The notes: generated from the sequence alone by a model not told the origin. A DNA stretch of 41,350 bases from Rhodanobacter sp. (GCA_004298015.1 SCSE01000053.1:1-41350); one strand, 5' to 3'; counted from the first letter of the stretch, positions 27,463-34,481 are shown. Numbers and translations: made by a program.

Positions 27463-27567
27463 CGACTGCCTGGATGCGGGAGGTAGAGCAATGCAGGGAG
27501 CGATTGCCGAGGATCGAGGTGAGGGGCCACGCCGCCCCAATCCAGCAACAAAGGAAGCTTTTCAAGG

Positions 27568-27948
27568 ATGAAACGCCAAAACGTGGACCGTGCGCGCAGA
27601 CTGCGCCAAACCATGACCGATGCCGAACGGCATCTCTGGTATCGACTGCGCAACCGGCAACTGTGCGGTCACAAATTTCGCCGCCAGCACGGAATTGACC
27701 ACTACATCGTCGATTTCGTCTGCGCCGACAGCATGCTGATCGTCGAGCTCGATGGCGGCCAGCATGCGGATCAGCTGGATTACGACGACCGCCGTACGCA
27801 ACATTTGCAAGCTGGGGGATACCGCGTGCTGCGTTTCTGGAACAATGACGTATTGATGAACATTGAAGGCGTGCTTACGGTGATTCTGGCTTCCCTCGCC
27901 AGCCCGACCCCTCACCCCAGCCCTCTCCCCTCAGGGGAGAGGGGGTAA
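27568..27948 (+). CDS. DUF559 (Vsr/PD-(D/E)XK-like) protein
   Basis: A 126-residue protein of the DUF559 family, which has the very-short-patch-repair/restriction-endonuclease-like fold. Visible blocks are RLRQTMTDAERHLWYRLRN, KFRRQHGIDHYIVDFVCAD (catalytic-type Asp), LIVELDGGQH (Glu-x-Asp pair), DRRTQHLQAGGYRVLRFWNNDV. It may be a nuclease; no substrate is known. Its C-terminal tail (PTPHPSPLPSGERG) is encoded by a palindromic repeat at 27921-27943, so the natural C-terminus was probably replaced or extended by the repeat. It starts at an ATG with AAGGATGAA just before; the spacing suits weak initiation. Confidence 0.85.
   Translation: MKRQNVDRARRLRQTMTDAERHLWYRLRNRQLCGHKFRRQHGIDHYIVDFVCADSMLIVELDGGQHADQLDYDDRRTQHLQAGGYRVLRFWNNDVLMNIEGVLTVILASLASPTPHPSPLPSGERG
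27921..27943. repeat. CTCCCC-type palindrome 2 (over the DUF559 stop)
   Basis: CCCTCTCCCC (27921-27930) pairs perfectly with GGGGAGAGGG (27934-27943) across TCA, preceded by CCTCACCCCAG. It codes the last residues of the DUF559 protein and could also serve as a hairpin between that gene and murL. Confidence 0.7.
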
Positions 27949-27962
27949 ATGCGCGGAGACCG

Positions 27963-29366
27963 ATGCCTGTGACTACAACGATGCAACCGCGCCTGACCCA
28001 GGTGTTCCGCTTCACTCGCCGCCGCTATGCCGATGGCGTGGCCGAGCTTGGCTATGCGTTCGACGACGGCGAGGAGCTGATCGAACGGATCCGCTTTCCG
28101 CAGGCGCCGGCGCTACCTGCCGAACGCCGGGCGGCGTTCGATGCCGCGCTGAAGCTGTTGCACCTGGTCGCGGGTGTCAGCTACTACAAGGCCGGGGTGC
28201 CGCCCAAAATTGCGCTGGACGATGGTCCACTGGACGCCGCCACCGCCGACCTGCTCGATGCGCTGTATCTGCACGGCCTGGCCGAATTTGCCTACCGCAA
28301 CAAACTCGACCTGCGCAGCCGCATCGCCTTTCCGCGCTTGTCTCCTTCTCCCCTGTGGGGAGAAGGTCGGGATGAGGGGGTGGCCTCGCCCCAAACCAGC
28401 GATCAAAGCGCGGCGCCCAACCTCAACCTGCCCAAACGCACCCTGGTCCCCATCGGTGGCGGCAAGGACTCGCTGGTGGCAGTCGAGGCGATCAAGTCGA
28501 TCGGTGGCGAGGCGACCGCGGTGTGGGTCGGCAACTCCCCGCTTATCGCCGCTTGCGCCGAGCAGACCGGCCTGCCGATGCTGAACATCCAGCGTGAATT
28601 GGCGCCGGGGTTGTTCGAGTTGAACCGGCAAGGGGCCTGGAACGGCCATATCCCGGTCACGGCGGTGAACTCGGCGATCCTCGCCGTTGCCGCGATCCTG
28701 TATGGCTACGATTCGATTGCGTTTGCCAACGAGCGGTCCGCTTCGGTTGCGACGCTGGAATACGAGGGGCAGCAGATCAATCATCAGTGGAGCAAGGGCT
28801 ATGCGTTCGAGACGATGCTGGGGGACTGGCTGCACAGCCATGTCGCCGCCGATCTCGACTATTGCTCACTGCTGCGGCCGTATTCGGAACTGGCGATTAC
28901 CCGCGCCTTCGCCCGGCTGACGCCTTACTTCGACAGCTTCTCCAGCTGCAACCGCAACTTCCGCTTGCTCGGGCCGAAGCCGGCCGACCGCTGGTGCGGG
29001 CAGTGCCCGAAATGCCACTTCGTGTTCCTGGCACTGGCGCCGTTCCTGCCCAAGCCACGGTTGCTGGCGATCTTCGGCCGCAACCTGCTGGACGACGAAA
29101 CCCAGACTGCCGGGTTCGACGCGCTGCTGGAATACCAGGACCACAAGCCGTTCGAATGCGTGGGCGAGGGCGCCGAGGCGCGCGCAGCCATGTATGCGCT
29201 GAGCCAGCGGCCGGAGTGGGCCGAGGATGTGCTGGTGGCGCGCTTCCGCAGCGAGATTCTGCCCCGGCTCAGGCTCAGCGAGCTGGCGCTGGAGCCGTGG
29301 CTGGAGCCGTCGCGGGAACACCGCGTGCCGTCGCGTCTGCGGCCCGCGCTGGCAACGATCGGCTGA
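27963..29366 (+). CDS. murL: MurL: UDP-MurNAc-L-Ala-L-Glu epimerase
   Basis: A 467-residue cytoplasmic enzyme that converts the terminal L-Glu of UDP-MurNAc-L-Ala-L-Glu to D-Glu, part of the MurD2/MurL route described in Xanthomonas instead of a free glutamate racemase. It has the PP-loop-like LVPIGGGKDSLVAVEAI, then NSAILAVAAILYGYDSIAFANERSAS, NHQWSKGYAFE, RPYSELAITRAFA and a CNRNF-WCGQCPKCHFVFLAL cysteine segment. MurD2 lies directly downstream, which makes the call firm. The ATG at 27963 has GGAG 5 bases upstream. Residues about 127-139 (SPSPLWGEGRDEG) are encoded by a palindromic repeat inserted in frame just before the PP-loop region. Confidence 0.9.
   Translation: MPVTTTMQPRLTQVFRFTRRRYADGVAELGYAFDDGEELIERIRFPQAPALPAERRAAFDAALKLLHLVAGVSYYKAGVPPKIALDDGPLDAATADLLDALYLHGLAEFAYRNKLDLRSRIAFPRLSPSPLWGEGRDEGVASPQTSDQSAAPNLNLPKRTLVPIGGGKDSLVAVEAIKSIGGEATAVWVGNSPLIAACAEQTGLPMLNIQRELAPGLFELNRQGAWNGHIPVTAVNSAILAVAAILYGYDSIAFANERSASVATLEYEGQQINHQWSKGYAFETMLGDWLHSHVAADLDYCSLLRPYSELAITRAFARLTPYFDSFSSCNRNFRLLGPKPADRWCGQCPKCHFVFLALAPFLPKPRLLAIFGRNLLDDETQTAGFDALLEYQDHKPFECVGEGAEARAAMYALSQRPEWAEDVLVARFRSEILPRLRLSELALEPWLEPSREHRVPSRLRPALATIG
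28344..28366. repeat. CTCCCC-type palindrome 3, inside murL
   Basis: CCTTCTCCCC (28344-28353) pairs perfectly with GGGGAGAAGG (28357-28366), followed by TCGGGATGAGGGGG, the usual tail of this repeat family. It lies inside murL in the reading frame and adds a Ser/Pro/Gly-rich stretch. Confidence 0.75.
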
Positions 29367-29413
29367 TGCACCTCGCGCACTCCCACTTGGGGCAGCGACC
29401 TCTGTCGCGATGT

Positions 29414-29513
29414 TGTAGGAGCGCACCCTGTCCGCAAGGGACTTCCTTCGGTCGTGCGCGATGCCTTGATGCCGCTCTATGCAAACAGCATCGCGCACAG
29501 GGTGCGCTCCTAC
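29414..29513. repeat. GTAG REP pair between murL and murD2
   Basis: GTAGGAGCGCACCCTGT opens the unit and ACAGGGTGCGCTCCTAC closes it, an inverted pair of REP monomers about 100 bp apart with inner GCGCGATGC/GCATCGCGC. It separates murL from murD2 and may form an mRNA-stabilising or attenuating hairpin. Confidence 0.8.
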
Positions 29514-29550
29514 GGTGTGTCGGCGAAGAGTGCTCGTTGCCGCCATTGGC

Positions 29551-30948
29551 ATGGACACGCTGGTCGGGCAGCGTATGCGCATAGCCGAACTCGGCGGCAA
29601 GCGTGTCGCGATCTGGGGCTTCGGTCGCGAGGGGCGCGCCGCGCTCGCCGCTCTGCGCGAGCATCATCCGGCGCAGCTGTTTACCCTGTTTTGTACCGCC
29701 GCGGAGGTCGACGCCGCCCGCGCGTTCGATCCCGCGCTGACGGTGAGCGGCAGCGAACCGGATGCCACCACGCTGGCTGAGTTCGACGTAGTGGTGAAGT
29801 CGCCCGGCATTTCCGCCTACAAACCGGCACTGCTGGCTGCCCAGGCACGAGGCACGACGGTCAGCTCCGGCACCGCGTTGTGGTTCGCGGAGCACTCCTT
29901 TGAAAAGCAGCCCGACGCCCACGTGATCGCGGTCACCGGTACCAAGGGCAAGAGCACCACCAGCGCCATGCTCGCCCACCTGGCGCGCAGCCTCGGCGTG
30001 CGTGCCGCGCTGGCCGGCAATATCGGCCTGCCGCTGCTGGAACTGCGCGCGCAGCACGCCGATCTGTGGGTGATCGAGCTGTCCAGTTTCCAGACCGCCG
30101 AAGCCGGCGCGCTGGCGCTGGGCGTGGTCACCAGCCTGTACGAGGAACACCTCGACTGGCACGGTTCGCGTGAGCGCTATCGTGCCGACAAACTGAGACT
30201 GGCCGATGTCTCACGGCAGTTGCTGGTGAATGCCTTGCAGCCCGCGTTGCTGGAATACACGCAATCCCACCCGCAACGCCTGTTGTTCGGCCAGCCCGAG
30301 GGCTGGCATGTTGCCGATGGTTTCATTCGTCGCGGCACGCAGGATGTCTTTCCGCTCGCGCAGCTGGCGGCGCCGGGCGTGCACAACGCGCTCAACGCCT
30401 GCGCTGCGCTGGCCGCGTTGGCTGCGCTCGGCATGGATGCGCTGGCCGCGGCCCCGGCACTGGCCAGCTTTCGCCCGCTGCCGCACCGCCTGCAGCCGCT
30501 GGGCGAGCGCGCCGGTTTTCACTGGGTCAACGATTCGATCAGTACGGCGCCGCAAGCCACGCTGGCCGCGCTGCAAACGCTGTCCGGCCGTGCAATCACG
30601 GTGCTGGTCGGCGGCCATGACCGCGGGCTGGACTGGACGCCGTTCGTCGAGGCGATGCGAGCTGCCCCACCGCACGCAATCATCTGCATGGGCAGCAACG
30701 GTGGCCGCATCGAAGCCGCGCTTCGTGCTGGCGATGTGTCCTGTGTCGTGATGCGGGTCGACGATCTCGCCAGCGCCGTGAGCGAGGCCATGGCGTCCAC
30801 GCCGCAGGGCGGGGTGATCCTGCTGTCGCCCGGCGCGCCGAGCTTTGATCAGTTCAAGGATTATGCGGCGCGGGGCAGGCGGTTTGCGGAGTTGGCGGGG
30901 TTTGATGGCGCGGCCATCGCCGGGATTGATGGGCTGGGGCTGGGTTGA
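29551..30948 (+). CDS. murD2: MurD2: UDP-MurNAc-L-Ala L-glutamate ligase
   Basis: A Mur-ligase of about 465 residues that adds L-Glu to UDP-MurNAc-L-Ala in the cytoplasm; MurL then epimerises it. MurD-type layout: N-terminal Rossmann part GGKRVAIWGFGREG, the ATP-binding P-loop VTGTKGKSTTSAMLAHL, the central blocks LAGNIGLPLL, WVIELSSFQTAEA, YEEHLDWHGS, and the C-terminal domain with HRLQPLGERAGFHWVNDSIS and LVGGHDRGLDWTP. Being adjacent to murL separates it from an ordinary D-Glu-specific MurD. The start is ambiguous between the ATGs at 29551 and 29575. Its 3' end is the source of the direct repeat at 34419. Confidence 0.9.
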   Translation: MDTLVGQRMRIAELGGKRVAIWGFGREGRAALAALREHHPAQLFTLFCTAAEVDAARAFDPALTVSGSEPDATTLAEFDVVVKSPGISAYKPALLAAQARGTTVSSGTALWFAEHSFEKQPDAHVIAVTGTKGKSTTSAMLAHLARSLGVRAALAGNIGLPLLELRAQHADLWVIELSSFQTAEAGALALGVVTSLYEEHLDWHGSRERYRADKLRLADVSRQLLVNALQPALLEYTQSHPQRLLFGQPEGWHVADGFIRRGTQDVFPLAQLAAPGVHNALNACAALAALAALGMDALAAAPALASFRPLPHRLQPLGERAGFHWVNDSISTAPQATLAALQTLSGRAITVLVGGHDRGLDWTPFVEAMRAAPPHAIICMGSNGGRIEAALRAGDVSCVVMRVDDLASAVSEAMASTPQGGVILLSPGAPSFDQFKDYAARGRRFAELAGFDGAAIAGIDGLGLG

Positions 30949-31035
30949 TCGCCTGACGCCAAGCAAGCCATGCCCCCGTGCCGTTCCCCGCTCGACCGCA
31001 ACTGTAGGAGCGCACCTTGTGCGCGATGCCCTTGC
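30912..31035 (+). repeat. Left direct repeat of the accessory island (murD2 end + REP)
   Basis: This stretch, from the last codons of murD2 through a single GTAG REP (31004 on), recurs at 34419-34575. GGGCTGGGG-TGGGTTGATC, CTCGACCGCAACTGTAGGAG and CGCACCTTGTGCGCGATGCC are shared. The island genes lie between the two copies. Confidence 0.75.
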
Positions 31036-31066
31036 TTGACACAGGTAACATAAAGGTTACTATAAG
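31036..31066 (+). promoter_or_regulatory. Promoter and operator of the HigBA-like pair
   Basis: TTGACA (31036-31041) and TACTAT (31058-31063) are spaced 16 bases apart, close to a sigma-70 promoter. Between and over the -10 lies the dyad GTAAC-N6-GTTAC (31045-31060). The toxin ATG begins at 31070. The layout fits autorepression by the HigA-like antitoxin. Confidence 0.7.
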
Positions 31067-31069
31067 CCA

Positions 31070-31408
31070 ATGACATGGAAGGTCGAGGAATACATCGCCG
31101 AGGATGGCTCCAGCCCCTGGCGGGACTGGTTTGATGGCCTGCATGTGCAGGCGGCGGCCAAGGTGGCGACCGCGGTGTTGCGGATGGAGATGGGCAATAC
31201 CTCCAGCGTGAAGTGGTTCGACGGCATCGGCGAGTACCGCATCGACTGGGGGCCGGGCTTTCGCATCTACTTGGCGCGCGATGGCGACAAGCTGATCCTG
31301 CTGTTTACCGGCGGCACCAAGGCCAGTCAGAAAAGCGACATCCGACGGGCGATGCAACTGAAGAACGAATACCGGACGCGCAAGGCGCGGCTCGACAAAG
31401 CGAGGTGA
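31070..31408 (+). CDS. RelE/HigB-type toxin (Gp49-like)
   Basis: A 112-residue type II toxin of the RelE/ParE superfamily, COG3657 'addiction module killer' group, expected to cleave mRNA at the ribosome. Blocks: DGSSPWRDWFDGLHVQAAAKV, VKWFDGIGEYRIDWGPGFRIYLA, LILLFTGGTKASQKSDI. The toxin comes first, as in HigBA systems, with the antitoxin 4 bp downstream. The pair is complete and has its own promoter, so it is probably functional. It is the leftmost gene of the accessory island. Confidence 0.88.
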   Translation: MTWKVEEYIAEDGSSPWRDWFDGLHVQAAAKVATAVLRMEMGNTSSVKWFDGIGEYRIDWGPGFRIYLARDGDKLILLFTGGTKASQKSDIRRAMQLKNEYRTRKARLDKAR

Positions 31409-31412
31409 TGGC

Positions 31413-31727
31413 ATGCCACTGACAAGAGACTTCAAGCAGACCGTGGTGGAGCGCGTGCAACGCGAGCCGGCCTTTGCACGGGCACTGCTGGACGAAGCCG
31501 CGTCGCTGTTTCTCAACGGCGAGCCGGCCACCGCCCGCGTGATCCTGCGCGATCTGGTGAACGCCACCGTGGGCTTCGAGGGGTTGGCGTCGGCCACTGA
31601 GCGGCCCAGCAAGAGCCTGCACCGCATGCTGTCGGCCAGCGGCAATCCCGGCATGGACAATCTGTCCGCGATTTTCGATGCGCTGCGGCGGAATCTGAAA
31701 GCGGATATCCAGGTTCGCGCCGCCTGA
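31413..31727 (+). CDS. HigA-like HTH antitoxin
   Basis: A 104-residue antitoxin/transcription factor (COG3636-like) of the pair. RALLDEAASLFLNGEPATARVILRDLVNATVGFEGLA leads into the XRE-like helix-turn-helix TERPSKSLHRMLSASGNPGMDNLSAIFDAL. It should neutralise the upstream toxin and bind the GTAAC/GTTAC dyad. GAGGTG lies about 5 bases before its ATG, and the 4-bp gap to the toxin implies one transcript. Confidence 0.88.
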   Translation: MPLTRDFKQTVVERVQREPAFARALLDEAASLFLNGEPATARVILRDLVNATVGFEGLASATERPSKSLHRMLSASGNPGMDNLSAIFDALRRNLKADIQVRAA

Positions 31728-31758
31728 CAGGAATATCCCACCGCCCATGAAAGCGAAA

Positions 31759-31782
31759 GGCCCCGGTGAACGCACCGAGGCC
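31759..31782. terminator. Hairpin after the HigBA-like pair
   Basis: GGCCCCGGTG (31759-31768) pairs with CACCGAGGCC (31773-31782) with one mismatch and a 4-base loop. Read on the minus strand it is followed by TTTCGCTTT, so it resembles a terminator better in that direction. On that strand it also encodes a GAFTGAF string that I have not assigned. Confidence 0.4.
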
Positions 31783-31904
31783 ATAACGCCGGCCGGGAAC
31801 CCCCAACCCACTTGCGGTTGGTATGGGTCTCATGTAGTGAGAATTGCAAGGCGGCTCAGGTATCCTGTTCAGCGCTGGAAGTGTGGACAGTTTGAATCCG
31901 CGCC

Positions 31905-32065
31905 ATGCAGGTGTTCGCGCTGCGGGCAAGCGAGCAGCACGGAGCGAAAGTGGGCAAAGGTATGCTCATAGAGCAGCGGAAGAGCGTTGTTGGCGAGTAC
32001 AAGAGAAAGCTCGCCAACCTCCGCCAATCCCTCCTGCAAAAGCCTTCTCCGGAGAGCTGAGATGA
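31905..32065 (+). pseudogene. Remnant of a type I restriction specificity subunit (HsdS C-terminus)
   Basis: From the ATG at 31905 the frame reads VGEYKRKLANLRQSLLQK, the conserved helical end of HsdS proteins. The expected closing AFSGELR then appears in the next frame up to TGA 32065, so one base is missing in the AAAA run near 32040. Everything upstream (target recognition domains, HsdM) is gone. It belongs with the HsdR remnant at 34308 as part of a decayed type I restriction locus. Confidence 0.7.
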
Positions 32066-32097
32066 AGCGGTCTCGAAAAATCTCGCCGGGGTCATCT

Positions 32098-32169
32098 GTA
32101 GGAGCGCACCCTGTGCGCGAACGCACGTTGCGACGTCGTGTGCGATTCGCGCACAGGGTGCGCTCCTAC
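32098..32169. repeat. GTAG REP dimer
   Basis: GTAGGAGCGCACCCTGTGCG and CGCACAGGGTGCGCTCCTAC form a near-perfect inverted pair in 72 bp, with ACGCACGTTGCGACGTCGTG between. Same family as 29414, 31004 and 34543. It sits just upstream of the UPF0158 gene. Confidence 0.85.
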
Positions 32170-32195
32170 AAAAAGCCGGATTATTCGAACTTCCC

Positions 32196-32627
32196 ATGAG
32201 CGAGCAAACCCCCGTCAAGCTGGATGACCTCGAAGACGCGCTGTTGTTCGTGGATGCGGGGAGCGGCTTTGACACTGCAGCCTGGGTATGCCGGGAAACG
32301 GGCGCCGTACTGTGGCACGGCGGCGACAGCGACGATTTCGGACCGTTGCCGGCGGATATCGACGACGCGGAGCGCTACGTGGCGGTGCCGGGCAAGCGCG
32401 AATCAGGGCTGGGCAAGCCGCTGGCGCTGGAGTTCGCCCGCACGCAGCTGCCGGCATGCTACGAATAGGTTTGCGCGATGTTCTCGCACCGCGGCGCCTA
32501 TGCCCGCTTCAAGGATCTGCTGGAGCGCCACCAGAGCCTCGATGCCTGGCATCAGTGGGAGGCGGAGCAGACCCGCCAGGCGCTGCGCGAATGGTGCGCG
32601 GACAACGGCCTCACCCCGGCCGACTGA
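32196..32627 (+). pseudogene. UPF0158-family gene with an in-frame amber codon
   Basis: The first 90 codons (VKLDDLEDALLFVDAGSGFD, YVAVPGKRESGLGKPLALEF, LPACYE) are UPF0158-like and stop at TAG 32466-32468. Reading on in the same frame gives VCAMFSHRGAYARFKDLLER and ALREWCADNGLTPAD to TGA 32627, the normal C-terminal half. The family has Gln at the TAG position (YEQVR), so a CAG to TAG change explains the break. The full length of 143 residues fits the family. It is either a recent nonsense pseudogene or an amber read-through product; the product's function is unknown. Confidence 0.78.
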
Positions 32628-32743
32628 TCGCTGGCGTCGCTCTCTGCGGCAAAAATCTCTTCTTCGGACCACTGACCTGTCCACAGACTTGCCCGCCAGT
32701 CACGGTGCTATCCTCGCCACAAGCAAACCTTCGGGTGAATTCC

Positions 32744-32989
32744 ATGACCAACTCAACCACCGCCGTCATCGACCAGGCACTCAAACTCAAGGCTTCCGAG
32801 CGTGCCGCCATCGCCGAACGACTGCTGTTGAGCCTGGACGTTCCCGATCCCGACATTGACGCGGCGTGGGCGCGCGAGGCGAATACGCGTATCGAGGCGC
32901 ATGATCGCGGGGAAATCGAATCAGTCCCGGCCGAAGGCGTTTTCGCGAAGTACAAGGCCGCGGGGACCGGGACGGTGGAAGTTAAATAG
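32744..32989 (+). CDS. Addiction-module antitoxin (TIGR02574-like), toxin lost
   Basis: An 81-residue antitoxin-like protein: IDQALKLKASERAAIAERLLLSLD, then DAAWAREANTRIEAHDRGEIESVPAEGVFAKYKA, matching the 'putative addiction module component' family normally followed at once by a ParE/RelE toxin. Here a long repeat begins about 30 bp after its stop and only the toxin's last 43 codons survive beyond it, so the antitoxin appears orphaned. The family half is intact and may still bind other ParE toxins. Confidence 0.82.
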   Translation: MTNSTTAVIDQALKLKASERAAIAERLLLSLDVPDPDIDAAWAREANTRIEAHDRGEIESVPAEGVFAKYKAAGTGTVEVK

Positions 32990-33019
32990 CGAACTCGGGT
33001 AGATCGGGCGGGCTGTTGC

Positions 33020-33345
33020 CGTAGATTTTGATCTTGACCTGCACTCCCTTGTGAGGCGGTGAGACGCGGACGACAGGCCCGCAGGGAAGTCGACACGATG
33101 TCGACTCCTTTTCGCCAGCACATGGACGTGCTGTCAAAAAGCCCGGCCGCGACTCACGGACGTGGCGGGCGCAGCCCGACAAGCGCCGAGGAGGGTCGCT
33201 TTCTCTTGGTTACTTCTCTTACTCCGGGCATCCTGCCCTGCGCCCTTCGGGCCAGCTGCGCTGTTCGCACACGTTCCTGACGTGTGCGTGGCGATTCAAG
33301 AGAAGTAACGCGCCCTCCGCAGGAGGACGCAACGCTTTTTCCCAC
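33020..33345. repeat. Long intergenic repeat, copy 3 (cuts a toxin gene)
   Basis: Begins with TTTTGATCTTGACCTGCACT and TGTGAGGCGGTGAGACGCGG, passes through AAAAAGCCCGGCCGCGACTC, CAAGCGCCGAGGAGGGT and TTGGTTACTTCTCTT, and ends CGCCCTCCGCAGGAGGACGC. It matches 24355-24590 block by block but carries an extra hairpin stretch (about 33225-33295). It lies exactly where the 5' half of a ParE toxin gene should be. Confidence 0.75.
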
Positions 33346-33349
33346 GTGT

Positions 33350-33481
33350 GACGACAAACGCGAGTTGGTGATCGGCCGCGGTTCCCACGGTTATCTGGCG
33401 CTGTACCGCTATATGGCCGAATTCGACACCGTGTTTGTGCTGGCCGTGAAGGCGCAACGTGAAACGGGGTTTGCCTGCTGA
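33350..33481 (+). pseudogene. C-terminal remnant of a ParE/RelE toxin
   Basis: Reading to TGA 33481 gives KRELVIGRGSHGYLALYRYM and FDTVFVLAVKAQRETGF, the closing strands of ParE-type toxins (family pattern REL..G..GY.ALYR...D.V.ILA..HQRE.GY). No start or N-terminal half is present; the repeat at 33020-33345 precedes it directly. It was the partner of the antitoxin at 32744. Confidence 0.75.
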
Positions 33482-33512
33482 TGCGGCCCCGATCCGCGCC
33501 AGATTGCCCGCC

Positions 33513-33540
33513 TTGTTACATTGTAGTAACGTTGCAACAT
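33513..33540 (+). promoter_or_regulatory. Operator dyad upstream of the Phd/VapC-like pair
   Basis: GTTAC-ATTGTA-GTAAC (33515-33530) is a perfect 5-bp dyad with a 6-base spacer, followed by GTTGCAACA. It lies about 30 bp before the antitoxin ATG and probably serves autoregulation. It mirrors the GTAAC-N6-GTTAC dyad of the HigBA-like pair. Confidence 0.6.
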
Positions 33541-33561
33541 CAGCGCACGCGGGAGATTCCC

Positions 33562-33816
33562 ATGACCATTACCACGCTTTCCAGCCGCGAACTCAACCAG
33601 GATCTGGGTCGCGCCAAACGCGCTGCGTTGCAAGGGCCGGTGTTCATCACCGACCGCGGCAATCCGGCGCATGTGCTGTTGAGCATTGCGGAATACCAGC
33701 GCCTGACGGGTAAGCGACGCACTCTGGCTGAGGCGCTGAGCATGCCGGGGATGGAGAGCATCGAGTTCGACCCGCCCAAGTTGGACATCACGCTGCGCAT
33801 TCCCGATTTCGATTGA
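33562..33816 (+). CDS. Phd/YefM-type antitoxin
   Basis: An 84-residue antitoxin: LSSRELNQDLGRAKRAALQG, VFITDRGNPAHVLLSIAEYQRL is the Phd/YefM DNA-binding fold, and the acidic tail (MESIEFDPPKLD) is the toxin-binding part. The ATG follows GGGAG at 6 bases. The toxin starts 14 bp downstream, so the two are co-transcribed. It is expected to repress its own promoter with the toxin as co-repressor. Confidence 0.9.
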   Translation: MTITTLSSRELNQDLGRAKRAALQGPVFITDRGNPAHVLLSIAEYQRLTGKRRTLAEALSMPGMESIEFDPPKLDITLRIPDFD

Positions 33817-33830
33817 GTGGGGATTGATGC

Positions 33831-34292
33831 ATGTATCTGCTCGACACCAACGTCGTTTCGGAAATTCGCAAAGTGGAAGAGGGTAGAGCCGATGCCCGCG
33901 TGGCTGCCTGGCAATTGCAGGTGGACCCAGCGACCTGCTTCATTTCCGCGATGACGCTGATGGAACTGGAGATCGGCGTGTTGCGCATGGAGCGGCGAGA
34001 TGCTGTGCAGGGCGCTGTGTTGCGCGCCTGGTTGGAGCGTCGCGTATTGCCCGAATTTTCAGGGCGCGTGCTGGCGGTGGACGAGGCAGTGTCACGACGG
34101 TGTGCCCGGCTGCATGTGCCCGATCCGCGCTCCGAGCGCGATGCGCTGATCGCCGCCACCGCGCTGGTGCATGGCATGACGGTGGTGACACGCCATACGG
34201 CGGATTTCGCGTCGACCGGGGTGTTGTTGCTCAATCCGTGGGAGCCGTTGACGTTGCAGGATGCACCGGGCCGCTACGTTGCTGCTGACTGA
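33831..34292 (+). CDS. VapC/FitB-like PIN-domain toxin
   Basis: A 153-residue PIN-domain ribonuclease toxin. MYLLDTNVVSEIRK supplies the first acidic residue (Asp5), AMTLMELEIGV the second (Glu), and SERDALIAATALVHGMTVVTRHTADF the last two aspartates; all four are in place, so it should be active. Length fits the FitB-like VapC group. Paired with the Phd-type antitoxin, it lies directly before the HsdR remnant, a position where TA genes often sit inside type I restriction loci. Confidence 0.9.
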   Translation: MYLLDTNVVSEIRKVEEGRADARVAAWQLQVDPATCFISAMTLMELEIGVLRMERRDAVQGAVLRAWLERRVLPEFSGRVLAVDEAVSRRCARLHVPDPRSERDALIAATALVHGMTVVTRHTADFASTGVLLLNPWEPLTLQDAPGRYVAAD

Positions 34293-34307
34293 ATCCTCCG
34301 CGCCGCC

Positions 34308-34481
34308 CTGACTGAAACCGAGGCCGATACCCGCGCCAATCGCATCGGCCCGGGGCTGCGCGCTGCTGGCTGGGGCATGGTCGAGGGCTCGAAGGTGCAT
34401 CGCGAGCTGATCTGCCCCGGCCACCGCCGGGATTGCTGGGCTGGGGATGGGTTGATCTCCCGACGTCTATTTTCTGCTTGA
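34308..34481 (+). pseudogene. Remnant of a type I restriction endonuclease (HsdR N-terminus)
   Basis: LTETEADTRANRIGPGLRAA, GWGMVEGSKVHRELICPG is the conserved start of HsdR proteins (pattern SEAETRA-ID-AL--AGWG-VEGS--RRE). Homology ends at about 34418, exactly where the duplicated murD2-end sequence begins, after which the frame runs through that sequence to TGA 34481. No helicase part remains. It follows in frame after the vapC stop codon. With the HsdS tail at 31905 it marks a lost type I restriction system. Confidence 0.72.

Noticed and set aside
31741..31849. Minus-strand phage-like frame containing GAFTGAF
   Set aside because: The string recalls short frames near phage-type genes, but I could not tie it to a family and it overlaps a hairpin.
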